NCBI GenBank assembly: GCA_964408805.1
Contig: CAYPAV010000018.1
Span: 1 to 64,000, forward strand
Reading direction: 5' to 3'
Length of the DNA: 64,000 nt
DNA from: CAYPAV01 sp964408805
GTDB taxonomy: Bacteria > Pseudomonadota > Alphaproteobacteria > UBA8366
The translations under genes were made by a program, and so were the position numbers. Numbering within the stretch: position 1 is the first letter of the stretch; each line of letters begins with the position of its first letter. A model generated the notes under the pieces. The model was not told the DNA's origin, searched no databases, and saw only the letters and a list, made by a program, of their open reading frames with translations. This document shows, in pieces, positions 32,792-42,005 of the stretch.

Positions 32792-33006
32792 GACGGCGTT
32801 ACCTTGTCGGCCAAGCGTTCCAGAAGCCGCGTGTAGCCGGCCGGCTCGGCCTCGAAAGGAAGCGTCTTCGCCGCCTCGCGGCCGGCCGCATCGACCCTGG
32901 CCACCGCGTTCAGCATATCGTCGGACAATCCGTTCTCCGGCGAAAGATTCTGAAGTTGCGCCGCCCAGCTTCTCAGCCGGTCGGCGTCGCTCACATCATT
33001 CGTCAT
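32788..33006 (-). CDS. Small protein paired with amidase, cassette copy 1 (GatC/AtzG-like by context)
   Basis: 72 aa from ATG 33006, with GGGGAG 6 bases upstream. Hydrophilic, predicted helical, with LPFEAEPAGYTRLLERLAD near the C terminus, matching the paralogue at 31160-31366. ATGA overlap with the downstream amidase. First gene of the operon, 30 bp after the EAL-protein gene, so it could even share that transcript. Same interpretation as copy 2: a probable small subunit or chaperone of the adjacent amidase; direct proof is lacking. Confidence 0.72.
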   Translation of the reverse strand: MTNDVSDADRLRSWAAQLQNLSPENGLSDDMLNAVARVDAAGREAAKTLPFEAEPAGYTRLLERLADKVTPS

Positions 33007-33036
33007 GATACTCCCCGCTGATCGCGATCACGTCCG

Positions 33037-34257
33037 TTACCAGGTCTGGCCGCTTAGTATTAATTCCTCGATTTCCGATATAGGGCTTGGCCGGGCCATT
33101 AAGTAGCCCTGGCCGTACTGACAGCCATACTTGGCGAGAAGATCGTACTCCTCGCGACCCTCGATTCCCTCGGCGACGATATCGAGGTCCAAATCCTGTG
33201 CCATGCGGATGATCGCATTGACGATTCGCCGGCTGGTCTGATCCTCCATCATATTGACGACGAAGGAGCGGTCGATCTTCAGTGTATCGAGCGGAAATCT
33301 GTGAAGATAACTCAAGCTCGAATAGTCGGTCCCGAAATCGTCGATCGCCAGGGAAACCCCGGTTTCCTTCAAGCGGGCAAGAGCTTTTGCCGCATGCTCG
33401 GGATCGCGGACCATGAGACTTTCCGTGATCTCGAGCTTGACCCCGGCGGGATCGACATCGGAGGCATCGATGATCCCGCCCAGGAGATCGATCTCCTCGA
33501 GATCGAACAACTGCCGCCCCGAAACGTTGATGCTGACAAACGGCAACGGGGCGTCCGGATGGGTCTTCGCATAGGCGTCGGACAATCTTTTCTGTCCACG
33601 CAAACCGTCCTCCAACGCCCAGCGCCCGAGTTCGATGATCATGCCTGTTTCCTCGGCAAGCGGAATGAACTCGCCCGGCGACACGAATCCGCGCTCCGGA
33701 TGGTTCCACCGCATCAGAGCCTCGTACCCACCGATGTGACCGTCTTCCAACGAAATGATCGGTTGATAGTAGAGTTCCAGTTCCGGGACCTCGAGGGCGC
33801 GGCGCATTTCCTGCTCGACCTGGATCCGACGGAGTGCCAACTCGCGAACTTCCTCGAAAGCGCGCTGGCGGCTTTCACTGACTTCCCTCGGCAGGATTTT
33901 TTGATTGCTGAGCCAACGCGGCACGTCGCGCAGGCGGTCGACGATCATCTTCAGCATCAGACGCATGATCGGGTCGGCCGCCTCGATGGGCCTCATCAGA
34001 CGGTCGCGCTTGAGGACGAGGAGTTCGGTGTCCTCGACCGCCATCGCGGTCGCCGAACGCACCGAATCGTCGATCAACGCCATTTCGCCGAAGATCTCGC
34101 CGGGACCCAGATTGGCGATGATCGTTTTCTCGCCATCGATGTCGAGCGAAATTTCGACATCGCCGCTTTCGACGATATAGGCATCGTCGCCTTCATCGCC
34201 TTGCCGGAAAATTACCGTTCCCGACCCGAGATCCCGCGAAAATATCTGTTCCGGCAT
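33037..34257 (-). CDS. cNMP-binding and EAL domain protein (c-di-GMP phosphodiesterase)
   Basis: 406 aa, start preceded by AGGAGGGG. Residues about 1-115 form a cyclic-nucleotide-binding-like domain (GTVIFRQGDEGDDAYIVESGDVEI, LGPGEIFGEMALIDDSVRSATA). After a helical linker, the EAL domain spans about 160-400 with YEALMRW, INVSGRQ, EITES, DDFGTDYSSLSYL, K-IDRSF, AEGIE and QGY. The metal and base residues appear complete, so phosphodiesterase activity is likely. The sensor may bind cAMP or cGMP and tune c-di-GMP breakdown. It precedes the amidase operon but need not be linked to it. Confidence 0.92.
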   Translation of the reverse strand: MPEQIFSRDLGSGTVIFRQGDEGDDAYIVESGDVEISLDIDGEKTIIANLGPGEIFGEMALIDDSVRSATAMAVEDTELLVLKRDRLMRPIEAADPIMRLMLKMIVDRLRDVPRWLSNQKILPREVSESRQRAFEEVRELALRRIQVEQEMRRALEVPELELYYQPIISLEDGHIGGYEALMRWNHPERGFVSPGEFIPLAEETGMIIELGRWALEDGLRGQKRLSDAYAKTHPDAPLPFVSINVSGRQLFDLEEIDLLGGIIDASDVDPAGVKLEITESLMVRDPEHAAKALARLKETGVSLAIDDFGTDYSSLSYLHRFPLDTLKIDRSFVVNMMEDQTSRRIVNAIIRMAQDLDLDIVAEGIEGREEYDLLAKYGCQYGQGYLMARPSPISEIEELILSGQTW

Positions 34258-34351
34258 CGAGTCCCCTCCTAATTGGCCATTATAGGACCAATTGGTTCGG
34301 ACGCATCGTCAATTCGACGCAAGATCGATGCCGCCTATTTTTCACCGATCG

Positions 34352-36037
34352 TCAAGCAACCCATTCGCTGACCGGTGCCTTGGCCTCATGCAGCGGTTGG
34401 GCGAGAATATCGACCAATGTCGGCTCGCCCGCCTCGAAGGCGGCCTTGAGGGCCGGACCCAGTTCCTCGGGATCCTTCACCGTCCAAGCCTTGATCCCGA
34501 AGGCCTCGGCGATGGCGGCATGATCGCTTCGCGTGAAATCAACCGAGAAATAACGTCCGTCATAGCCGCTTCGCTGACCCGCCTTGATCCATCCGAAGAC
34601 GCTGTTCGAGATGACGATGAGAGTGACCGGCAATTTCAGGCGGCGAATGGTCTCCAATTCACCGGCGGCCATGCCGAAACTACCGTCGCCCATCACGGCG
34701 ACGCATTTCACGCCCGGCCGGCCATAAGACGCGCCAACGACAGCCGGGAGGGCGTAGCCGAGCGCCCCATGCGCCCGGTTCGAGATCATGGTCCGGCCGA
34801 TTTCCCGGATTTCGAAATAAGCCGAGAAATAGGGGCAGGGTGTCCCCGGGTCGACCACAACGACGGCATCGGAGGATAATGCCCGTTGAACTTCCTCGAC
34901 GATCCGCTCGGGCCGGATCGGCAACTCCTTCGAATTGGCGAGGGTCTTGAATTCCGCGTATTTATCCTTCCGCGCCCGGGTCACGATATCATTGGCATCG
35001 CCGACCTCGCGCGGGCCGACCGCTTCGACGAGGGCCGAGAGCGAAAGTTTCGCATCGCCCACGATCGCGGCGTCGGGCCGATAATTCGCCCCCATCACCT
35101 CCGGGTCGATATCGACATGGACAATCTTGACCGAGCCCGGTGCGGGATGACGCCAACGCTCGGTCGTGACCGAACCGGCGCGACAACCGACGAAAATCAC
35201 CAGATCAGCCGCATCGACCGCGCGACGCGTCGGCGGCGTGCCGCCATTGCTGCCGACTACGCCGAGGGAGAGCAAATGATCGTCGGGAATGCTTCCCTGG
35301 CCGCTGACCGTGGTCGCTACGGGCGCGTCGATCTTTCGGGCCAGCGCTTCCAATTCGCGTTCCGCATTGGCGATGACCACGCCACCGCCGCAAATGAGGA
35401 GCGGTTGGTCGGCCTCGGCGATCAACGCCGCCGCGGCCTCGACAGCCTCCGGGTCCGGGCCGACGCGGGAGGCCGGATAACGCCCGTATTCCGGCTCGCC
35501 CCACAAATCGGATTCGTCGACCGGCTGGCTTTGCACGTCGAAGGGTAGGCCAAGATGCGCGGCACCTGGTCGGCCGGTCGTCATCTCCTTAAAGGCATGG
35601 CGGACCGCGCGCGGCAGGTCCTCGGCCCGGTCGATCACTTGGGTCGATTTGGTCAACGGACGGAATAGCCCTTCCTGGTCGAGTTCGGTCAGGGTATAGC
35701 GCCCGCGGCCCGAGACCGAGATATCGGAGGTAATCGCGAGAACCGGCACCGAGGACTCGTTCGCCTCGACCACCCCCGGCACGATATAGGTGGCGCCGCC
35801 GCCCGACGGCCCCTCGCAGACCCCGACACGACCCGAGACCCTGGCATAGGCATCCGCCATATAGCCCGCGTGACGCTCGTCGCGGGTCAGCACATGTGTC
35901 ATCTCGCCGCCGGTGCGGTAGAGGGCATCGTAGAAGGGCAAGCTGGTATCGCCGCAAAGGCCGAAAATCACGTTCACGCCGTGCAATTTCAGCATGCGGA
36001 CCAAGGCCTCGCCGCCGGTCACCTGGTTCGTCGCCAC
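34352..36037 (-). CDS. Thiamine-pyrophosphate enzyme, acetolactate synthase-like
   Basis: 561 aa from GTG 36037 with AAAGGG 9 bases upstream. Three domains: N-terminal PYR domain with catalytic Glu about 54 (TRDERHAGYMADAYAR), central domain (ICGGGVVIANAERELEALARKI), and C-terminal PP domain with GDGSFGMAAGELETIRR...ISN for Mg-TPP. Family members act on 2-oxo acids (acetolactate synthase, glyoxylate carboligase, sulfoacetaldehyde acetyltransferase, oxalyl-CoA decarboxylase). It does not look like the Xsc sequence, so sulfoacetaldehyde use is not supported. Divergent from the acyl-CoA synthetase gene, which could supply or consume its product. Confidence 0.88.
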   Translation of the reverse strand: MATNQVTGGEALVRMLKLHGVNVIFGLCGDTSLPFYDALYRTGGEMTHVLTRDERHAGYMADAYARVSGRVGVCEGPSGGGATYIVPGVVEANESSVPVLAITSDISVSGRGRYTLTELDQEGLFRPLTKSTQVIDRAEDLPRAVRHAFKEMTTGRPGAAHLGLPFDVQSQPVDESDLWGEPEYGRYPASRVGPDPEAVEAAAALIAEADQPLLICGGGVVIANAERELEALARKIDAPVATTVSGQGSIPDDHLLSLGVVGSNGGTPPTRRAVDAADLVIFVGCRAGSVTTERWRHPAPGSVKIVHVDIDPEVMGANYRPDAAIVGDAKLSLSALVEAVGPREVGDANDIVTRARKDKYAEFKTLANSKELPIRPERIVEEVQRALSSDAVVVVDPGTPCPYFSAYFEIREIGRTMISNRAHGALGYALPAVVGASYGRPGVKCVAVMGDGSFGMAAGELETIRRLKLPVTLIVISNSVFGWIKAGQRSGYDGRYFSVDFTRSDHAAIAEAFGIKAWTVKDPEELGPALKAAFEAGEPTLVDILAQPLHEAKAPVSEWVA

Positions 36038-36207
36038 GGGTTATCCCTTTTCGTTTCCGCCTCGGTGATGCCATGCTTTGCGGCCGCGCGCAATCGTCTT
36101 GCCCGGCCGAATTTTGAATTCCCGTCGTCCCTCCAAGCCCTATATGGATATACGAAGCGCCGGCTTCCGAACGGTAACGAGGTGCAACCAGCCAAAGGCT
36201 CGATCCG

Positions 36208-38298
36208 ATGACCAAACCAAGCCTCGCCGACGCCCTTTTCGACCCGCGCGGCGTCGCCCTCGTTGGCGCCGGCGACACCCCCGGCAAGAACAATTCACGC
36301 GTCTACGAATACCTTCGCAAGCACGGCTACGAGGGCGAAATCTATCCGGTTAACCCCCGGCGCGACGAACTATATGGCGGCCGCTGCTACCACAGCGTCG
36401 CCGAGATCGAGGGACCGGTCGACCATGTGCTAATCATGACGCCGCCCCGAACCGTGCCCGGTATCATCCGCGATTGCGGCAAGGCCGGGGCCTCGGTCGC
36501 CTGCGTCTTCACCGCCAATTTCGCGGAAGTGGGAACCGAAGGCCGAGCCCTTCAGGACGAAGTGGTCGCGGCCGCGCGCGAGAACGACGTTCGCGTGATC
36601 GGCCCCAACTGTATCGGGATCATCGGGGTGACGCCGTCACTGGCCCTGACCGCGAATACGGTCATGGCGTTGCCCGAATTGCCGAAGGGCGGCCTTGGCG
36701 TTATCTCGCAATCGGGCAGCCTGCTCGGAACCTTCATCTCACGCGGGGAATCCAGAGGGATCGGCTTCTCGAAACTGGTCTCCATCGGCAATGAATGCGA
36801 TCTGACCGTCGCCGAGGTGGCGAATGTGATGGTCGACGACCCGGCGACCGAAGCCATTTTGCTTTTCCTCGAGACGATCCGCGATGCGCCGGCCCTGGCC
36901 GCCACGGCCCGCCGGGCTTTCGACAAGGGCAAGCCGATCCTTACCTACAAGCTCGGCCGGTCGGAGGCCGCGAACGCGGTCGCCGCCTCGCATACGGGTT
37001 CGATCACCGGCACCGACGAGGCGGTCGATGCCTTCTTCCGGCGTCACGGAATCATCCGCGTCGACCATTTCGAAACCCTCTATGAGGCGCCGCCGCTTTT
37101 CATCGGCCAAAGACCTCGCCCGGAAAGCGCGGCCTCGGTCATGACGACGACCGGCGGCGGCGGCGCCATGGTCGTCGACAACCTGAGCCGCCTCGGCATC
37201 GAATGCCTGCCGCTGGGTGAGGCGGCCATGGCGCGGCTGGATACGAAACACGGCTTTCGGCCCCAGAACGGCCCCCTGGTCGACGTCACCTTCGGGAACG
37301 CCAATCCGGAGGCGATCGGCGCATTGATGGATGAATTGATCGAAACGCGAGAAAGTGCGGCCATGGTCTTCGCGGTCGGTTCCTCGGCGCGGTCCAATCC
37401 TGACCTCACCATCCGTCCGCTGATCGAACGCAAGGACAAGGGCAAGCCGCTGGCGGCCTTTCTCGTCCCCGAGGGAGAGGCTGCATTTAGGCTGCTCGCC
37501 AAAGCAGGCATCGCCGGGTTTCGGACCCCCGAGGCCTGCGCCGACGCAGTGCGAGCCTTCCTGGCGTGGCGCGTCCCGATGGACCCGCCCGACATCCCGG
37601 CGCCCGACGACGCGGTCGCGGCCGCGCTGTCCGCCGGCGAGGGACGAATTCTCGATGAACACCGTTCACGAGCCGTCTTCGAGGCGCTCGGTATTCCACA
37701 GGCGGATATCCGCTTCGTCGAGGATCCGACCGCAGCGGCCGAGGCGGCAAGCGAGATCGGCTATCCGGTGGCGGTCAAAGTCGTATCCACGGACTTGCCT
37801 CACAAGACGGATGCGGGCGGGGTGGTGCTCGGTGTCGAGGATGCGGTCGGCATTGCCTCCGCGACCGAATCGATTCGCCGCCGCCTTGCCGTCGGCAACC
37901 CCGGCATCGAAATCGAAGGCTTCCTCGTGCAACGCATGGAGACCGGTCTGGCCGAGGTCCTGCTCGGTTATCGGGTCGACCCGTTGGTGGGGCCGACCGT
38001 GGTCCTCGGGCTTGGCGGCATCCTGGCGGAAGTCTATAAGGAGGCAACCCTGCGCCTGGCGCCGGTCGACCTGAAAGAGGCCCACCGGATGATCGAAGAG
38101 GTCCCCGGCCTCGCCACCATCCGCGGTTATCGCAGCATGCCGAGGGGCAATCTCGAAGCACTCGCGGCGGCGATCGTTCAGATGTCGAAACTGGCATTGG
38201 TCGAGGGTTCGCCCGTCGAGGAGGCCGAAATCAACCCCCTCATGGTCGCGCGCGACGGCGTCGTCGGTGTCGACGGATTGATCGTACTCGGTGCATGA
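36208..38298 (+). CDS. Acetate--CoA ligase family protein (NDP-forming acyl-CoA synthetase)
   Basis: 696 aa; AAAGG 9 bases before the ATG. N-terminal CoA-binding domain (DPRGVALVGAGDTPGK), succinyl-CoA-ligase-like domain with GVISQSGSLLGTF and phospho-His262 in AASHTGSITGTD, and a C-terminal ATP-grasp domain from about residue 470 (AVKVVSTDLPHKTDAGGVVLG, EVLLGYRVDPLVGPTVVLGLGG, EINPLMV). Such fused enzymes link ATP or GDP phosphorylation to acyl-CoA formation or breakdown. Substrate unknown. It begins a plus-strand operon with GST and DUF983 genes (gaps 15 and 12 bp). Confidence 0.92.
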   Translation: MTKPSLADALFDPRGVALVGAGDTPGKNNSRVYEYLRKHGYEGEIYPVNPRRDELYGGRCYHSVAEIEGPVDHVLIMTPPRTVPGIIRDCGKAGASVACVFTANFAEVGTEGRALQDEVVAAARENDVRVIGPNCIGIIGVTPSLALTANTVMALPELPKGGLGVISQSGSLLGTFISRGESRGIGFSKLVSIGNECDLTVAEVANVMVDDPATEAILLFLETIRDAPALAATARRAFDKGKPILTYKLGRSEAANAVAASHTGSITGTDEAVDAFFRRHGIIRVDHFETLYEAPPLFIGQRPRPESAASVMTTTGGGGAMVVDNLSRLGIECLPLGEAAMARLDTKHGFRPQNGPLVDVTFGNANPEAIGALMDELIETRESAAMVFAVGSSARSNPDLTIRPLIERKDKGKPLAAFLVPEGEAAFRLLAKAGIAGFRTPEACADAVRAFLAWRVPMDPPDIPAPDDAVAAALSAGEGRILDEHRSRAVFEALGIPQADIRFVEDPTAAAEAASEIGYPVAVKVVSTDLPHKTDAGGVVLGVEDAVGIASATESIRRRLAVGNPGIEIEGFLVQRMETGLAEVLLGYRVDPLVGPTVVLGLGGILAEVYKEATLRLAPVDLKEAHRMIEEVPGLATIRGYRSMPRGNLEALAAAIVQMSKLALVEGSPVEEAEINPLMVARDGVVGVDGLIVLGA

Positions 38299-38313
38299 GA
38301 AGGAGATAACGCT

Positions 38314-38925
38314 ATGAAACTATATGATTCCGTGGGTCCCAACCCGGCCATGGTCCGCATGTTCATTGCCGAAAAAGGTGTCGACGTTGACGACGAGACC
38401 ATCGATATCCGCGGCGGCGTGAACCGCGAGGCGGACTACCTCAAGATCAATCCGCGCGGCACATGTCCCGCTCTCGTATTGGAGGACGGCAGTATCCTCT
38501 CGGAGATCACCGCGATCTGCGAATACCTTGAGGATACCCACCCCGACCCGGTCATGATCGGCAAGACGCCGGCGGAGAAAGCCGAGACCCGGATGTGGAC
38601 CCGGCGGATCGATCTCGGGATTTGCGAACCGATGGCGAACGGATTCCGCTTCGGCGAGGGCTTGGCGATGTTCGAGAATCGCATCCGTTGCATTCCCGAG
38701 GCCTCGGACGGCCTGAAGGCGATCGCCCGCGACAATCTCACCTGGCTCGACGGCGAGATGGCGGGAAAATCCTACATTGCCGGCGAGCGCTTTACCCTCG
38801 CCGATGTCTTGCTATTCAGTTTCCTCTCTTTCGCGAAACAGATTGGCCAGGAACTCGATTCGGCGAATGCCAACCTCACGGCCTGGTTCGACCGGGTCGG
38901 CGAGCGCCCGAGCGCCGGCGCCTGA
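38314..38925 (+). CDS. Glutathione S-transferase family protein
   Basis: 203 aa with AAGGAG before the ATG. Thioredoxin-like N-terminal domain (MKLYDSVGPNPAMVRMFIAEKG; NPRGTCPALVLEDGSILSE with the cis-Pro and the Ser that bind glutathione) and all-helical C-terminal domain with AGERFTLADVLLFSFL. The catalytic residue may be Ser or Asn near residue 6-10. It lies 15 bp after the acyl-CoA synthetase gene. A detoxification or isomerase role is possible. Confidence 0.9.
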   Translation: MKLYDSVGPNPAMVRMFIAEKGVDVDDETIDIRGGVNREADYLKINPRGTCPALVLEDGSILSEITAICEYLEDTHPDPVMIGKTPAEKAETRMWTRRIDLGICEPMANGFRFGEGLAMFENRIRCIPEASDGLKAIARDNLTWLDGEMAGKSYIAGERFTLADVLLFSFLSFAKQIGQELDSANANLTAWFDRVGERPSAGA

Positions 38926-38937
38926 GGAAACAGCGAA

Positions 38938-39324
38938 ATGGAGACTGGATCGACGCCGGCCCGCGACGCCTTGCCTTTCCGGCCGATGCTGCGGGGGTTA
39001 AGACGGCGCTGTCCTCATTGCGGCGGCGCACCACTCTTCAGGGGATATCTGAAAGCGGTCCGAAACTGTGTTCAATGCGACACCCGGTTCGGCCACATCC
39101 GTACCGACGATATCGCGCCCTATTTCACAATCCTGATCGTCGGACACATCATGGCGCCGCTGTTGCTATTCACCGAGCAGACATTTCATCCGCCGATCTG
39201 GATTCATTGGGCGATCTGGCCAACCTTGGTCCTGACTCTGACGTTCCTGGGCCTGCCGCGGATCAAGGGCGCGATCATCGCGCTGATGTGGCATCTGGGT
39301 CTCAGAGGAGACGAGACTCAGTAG
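38938..39324 (+). CDS. DUF983 membrane protein
   Basis: 128 aa; GAGGAAACAGCGAA precedes the ATG. A zinc-ribbon-like pair of CxxC motifs, RRRCPHCGG and RNCVQCDTRFG, is followed by two membrane spans (PYFTILIVGHIMAPLLLF and WAIWPTLVLTLTFLGLP). This is the DUF983 pattern common in alphaproteobacteria, where the gene is often near cytochrome oxidase assembly genes; here it follows a GST gene. Function unknown. Confidence 0.9.
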   Translation: METGSTPARDALPFRPMLRGLRRRCPHCGGAPLFRGYLKAVRNCVQCDTRFGHIRTDDIAPYFTILIVGHIMAPLLLFTEQTFHPPIWIHWAIWPTLVLTLTFLGLPRIKGAIIALMWHLGLRGDETQ

Positions 39325-39354
39325 ACTCCAGAGAGATAGAAGAGAGGGAAGTTC

Positions 39355-39828
39355 TCACCAGGCCCGCGCCATCGCCTCGGCGATCGCGATCTGGTCGGTC
39401 GACATATTGACCGCGAGTTCCTGTCGCTTCGCGGAGGCTTTCGAACGCAGGTCCTGGCGCGGCTGATTGCTCATCAGAACGGTATACCAGCGATAGGCCT
39501 GGACCGGATCCTTCCGCGCGCCGTCGCCTTTCTCGTACATCTGTGCCAGTTGGAGCATACAGATGAACCCGGCGCGCGATTTCGCAAACTGAGCCCCCAT
39601 ATAATAAGCATCATGGGCGGCGCGAATCTTGCCGCGCTTTTTCATCAACCCGGCATAGAAGAAACAGGCCGTGTCGTCGTTCTTGGTCACGCAAAGTATA
39701 AAAAGAGCTCTCGGACCGAGCTTGGTATAGCGACCGTACTTGCTTTGCGCCATCACAGCGGCGCTCGCCGCGACAAGCATGGTCAGCGCGGCAACCCAAG
39801 TGACGAATCTATGACCTTCGATCTTCAT
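39355..39828 (-). CDS. Exported Sel1-repeat-like protein
   Basis: 157 aa from ATG 39828. Signal peptide at about residues 1-28 (VAALTMLVAASAAVMAQ). One clear Sel1-like repeat about 100-130 (LQLAQMYEKGDGARKDPVQAYRWY) and a degenerate one before it (CFFYAGLMKKRGKIRAAHDAYYMGAQF). Two Cys residues may form a disulfide. Sel1 proteins are helical scaffolds in envelope processes; no specific role is evident. The open frame extends 8 codons upstream without a better start. Confidence 0.75.
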   Translation of the reverse strand: MKIEGHRFVTWVAALTMLVAASAAVMAQSKYGRYTKLGPRALFILCVTKNDDTACFFYAGLMKKRGKIRAAHDAYYMGAQFAKSRAGFICMLQLAQMYEKGDGARKDPVQAYRWYTVLMSNQPRQDLRSKASAKRQELAVNMSTDQIAIAEAMARAW

Positions 39829-39983
39829 GACTGAAATTGGAATCTCACCCAAAATTCAGATCAACACAACCTTCGGCGGTTCACACCGCCGTGACAGCAC
39901 CAACGTTTCTCCACCAACATCTATAATGGCCGGTGAATCGTTACAACAATTACCATTTCGAAACGAAATTCGGCCCCGAAGCG

Positions 39984-40592
39984 TCAATAGATCCAGGTGT
40001 TTTCGTTCTTGTAGCGCCCCTCGAAATCGGAAATTTCGCTGTCATACTCAAGCGTCACGCTTATATCATCGAGCCCCTTCAGCATCCGAAGCTTGTCGAA
40101 AGCACCCAATTCGAACCCGTACACCGTCCCGTCGGGGCCGGTCACTTCCTGACGTTCGAGATCGACCGAGATTCGGGCACCCGGAACGGTTTGGAGCTGT
40201 CCCCGCAGCGCGGCGCAATCATCGATAGAGAGGCGCACCGGCAACACTCCGTTCTTCATGCAGTTGTTGAAGTGAATATCCGCAATCGATGGCGCGATGA
40301 CGGCGCGGAAGCCGTTCGCGACGAGCGCGGTGACGGCGTTCTCGCGCGAGGAGCCGCAGCCCCAATTGACGTCCGCGACGACAATCTTCGCGTCGCTAAA
40401 AGGGGCCTTGTTGTAAATGAAATCCTTTTCCGTCCCGTCGGCCTCGAAACGGAGGTCGTGGAACAAGAATTTCGGATAATCCGGATCGTTCTTGCCGCGC
40501 CGGAGAAACCGCGCCGGGATGATCTGGTCGGTATCGCAATTCGCGATCTCGATCGGCAAGCCGATCGCCTCGAAGGTGGTGAAGGGTTCCAT
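39984..40592 (-). CDS. leuD: 3-isopropylmalate dehydratase small subunit, copy 1
   Basis: 202 aa from ATG 40592, 4 bp after the leuC stop; an ATG at 40610 overlaps leuC and lacks a site. LeuD hallmarks: MEPFTTFEAIGLPIEIANCDTDQIIPARFL, VADVNWGCGSSRENAV and IADIHFNNCMKNGVLPVRL. It pairs with LeuC copy 1 to form the [4Fe-4S] hydro-lyase that isomerises 2- to 3-isopropylmalate or a related acid. Last gene of the four-gene leuCDCD run. It may not be the leucine enzyme, because two sets are present and leuA and leuB are absent from the window. Confidence 0.92.
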   Translation of the reverse strand: MEPFTTFEAIGLPIEIANCDTDQIIPARFLRRGKNDPDYPKFLFHDLRFEADGTEKDFIYNKAPFSDAKIVVADVNWGCGSSRENAVTALVANGFRAVIAPSIADIHFNNCMKNGVLPVRLSIDDCAALRGQLQTVPGARISVDLERQEVTGPDGTVYGFELGAFDKLRMLKGLDDISVTLEYDSEISDFEGRYKNENTWIY

Positions 40593-40596
40593 GGGT

Positions 40597-42003
40597 TCAG
40601 CCCTTTCCATCCATCAATTTTCGAACATCAGCAAAAGTACCGGTGACCGCGGCCGCGGCCGCCATCGCGGGGCTCACGAGATGGGTACGGCTGCCGAGCC
40701 CCTGGCGGCCCCGGAAATTCCGATTGCTGGTCGAGGCCGACCGTTCGCCGGGCGCCAGCGTATCGCCGTTCATGCCGACACACATCGAACAGCCAGGCTG
40801 GCGCCACTCCATGCCCGCTTCGGTGAAGATCTTGTCGAGACCTTCCGCCTCGGCCTGCTGTTTGACCAGGCCCGATCCGGGCACGACGAGGGTTTGAATG
40901 ACGGCCTTCCGTCCCTTGGCGACCGCCGCAGCGGCGCGCATATCCTCGATCCGGCTGTTGGTGCAGGCACCGATGAAAACCTTGTCGATGGCAATTTCGG
41001 TAATCGCCTGGCCGGGCTTCAGATCCATGTAATCCAGAGAAGCCTCCATATCGGCTCGCCGGATAGGATCGCTTTCAGCGCTAGGATCCGGAATGGCCGT
41101 ATTGACGGGAACCGCGTATTGCGGGCTGTTGCCCCAGGTCACCATGGGCGCGATTCCGCCTCCGTCGATCGAGACCTCGGTGTCGTAAACCGCATCCTCG
41201 TCCGAGGGCAGCCCCTGCCAATAAGTAACCGCCTTGTCCCATTCCCCGTCCTTGGGTGCGTAGGGGCGGCCCTCGACATATTCGATCGTCGTCTCGTCGG
41301 GCACGATGATGCCGGATCTAGCACCGGCCTCGATGGTCATATTGCAAACCGTCATGCGGCCTTCCATCGACATCGACCGGATCGCGGCGCCGGCATATTC
41401 GATCGCGTGCCCGGTGCCGCCAGCGGCACTGATATGCTCGATGACGGCGAGGATCACGTCCTTGCCGCCGACCCCGAAGCCGAGCTTGCCGTCGATGGAG
41501 ATGCGCATAAGCTTCGGCTGCTGCTGCCATAGCGTCTGCGTCGCCAGCACGTGCTGCACCTCCGAAGAACCGATGCCAAACGAGATGCAGCCAAGCGCGC
41601 CATGGGTCGAGGTGTGGGAATCCCCGCAGACCAGCGTGATACCCGGCAGCGTCAGCCCCTGTTCGGGACCCACCACATGAACGATTCCGTGGCGTGGATC
41701 GGTCATGTCGAAATGGGTGATGCCGAAATCTTTGGCATGCCTTTCCAACTCGACGACGGTTGTCCGCATCTCGCCCTCGGGAATGTCGTCGACAGTCAGC
41801 GCCGTGGTCGGGATGCTATGGTCCGGGGTCGCGAAGAGCTGCGCCGGATTGCGAATCGTCCGGCCCTCGGCCTTGAGGACGTCGAAGGACCGGTGATGCA
41901 AATCGTGGATCAGATGCCGATCGATATAAAGCAGTGTCTGGCCGTCCTCTCGGTCGAGAATGACATGCCGGTTCCAGATCTTCTCAAAAAGTGTCTTGCC
42001 CAT
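40597..42003 (-). CDS. leuC: 3-isopropylmalate dehydratase large subunit, copy 1
   Basis: 468 aa from ATG 42003 (MGKTLFEKIW). Aconitase-superfamily blocks: LLYIDRHLIHD, PEQGLTLPGITLVCGDSHTSTHGALG, and the three cluster cysteines in FIGACTNSRIEDM and GCSMCVGMN. SNRNFRGRQGLGSRTHLVSPAMAAAAA closes the protein, as in LeuC. It starts 2 bp after the leuD copy 2 stop. It closely resembles LeuC copy 2 and arose with leuD by tandem duplication. Both appear catalytically complete. Confidence 0.93.
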   Translation of the reverse strand: MGKTLFEKIWNRHVILDREDGQTLLYIDRHLIHDLHHRSFDVLKAEGRTIRNPAQLFATPDHSIPTTALTVDDIPEGEMRTTVVELERHAKDFGITHFDMTDPRHGIVHVVGPEQGLTLPGITLVCGDSHTSTHGALGCISFGIGSSEVQHVLATQTLWQQQPKLMRISIDGKLGFGVGGKDVILAVIEHISAAGGTGHAIEYAGAAIRSMSMEGRMTVCNMTIEAGARSGIIVPDETTIEYVEGRPYAPKDGEWDKAVTYWQGLPSDEDAVYDTEVSIDGGGIAPMVTWGNSPQYAVPVNTAIPDPSAESDPIRRADMEASLDYMDLKPGQAITEIAIDKVFIGACTNSRIEDMRAAAAVAKGRKAVIQTLVVPGSGLVKQQAEAEGLDKIFTEAGMEWRQPGCSMCVGMNGDTLAPGERSASTSNRNFRGRQGLGSRTHLVSPAMAAAAAVTGTFADVRKLMDGKG

Positions 42004-42005
42004 AC

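Noticed and set aside
34352..36037. Sulfoacetaldehyde acetyltransferase (Xsc), suggested by the sulfonate context
   Set aside because: The N-terminal and cofactor regions look like a general acetolactate-synthase-like enzyme and not like Xsc as I recall it.
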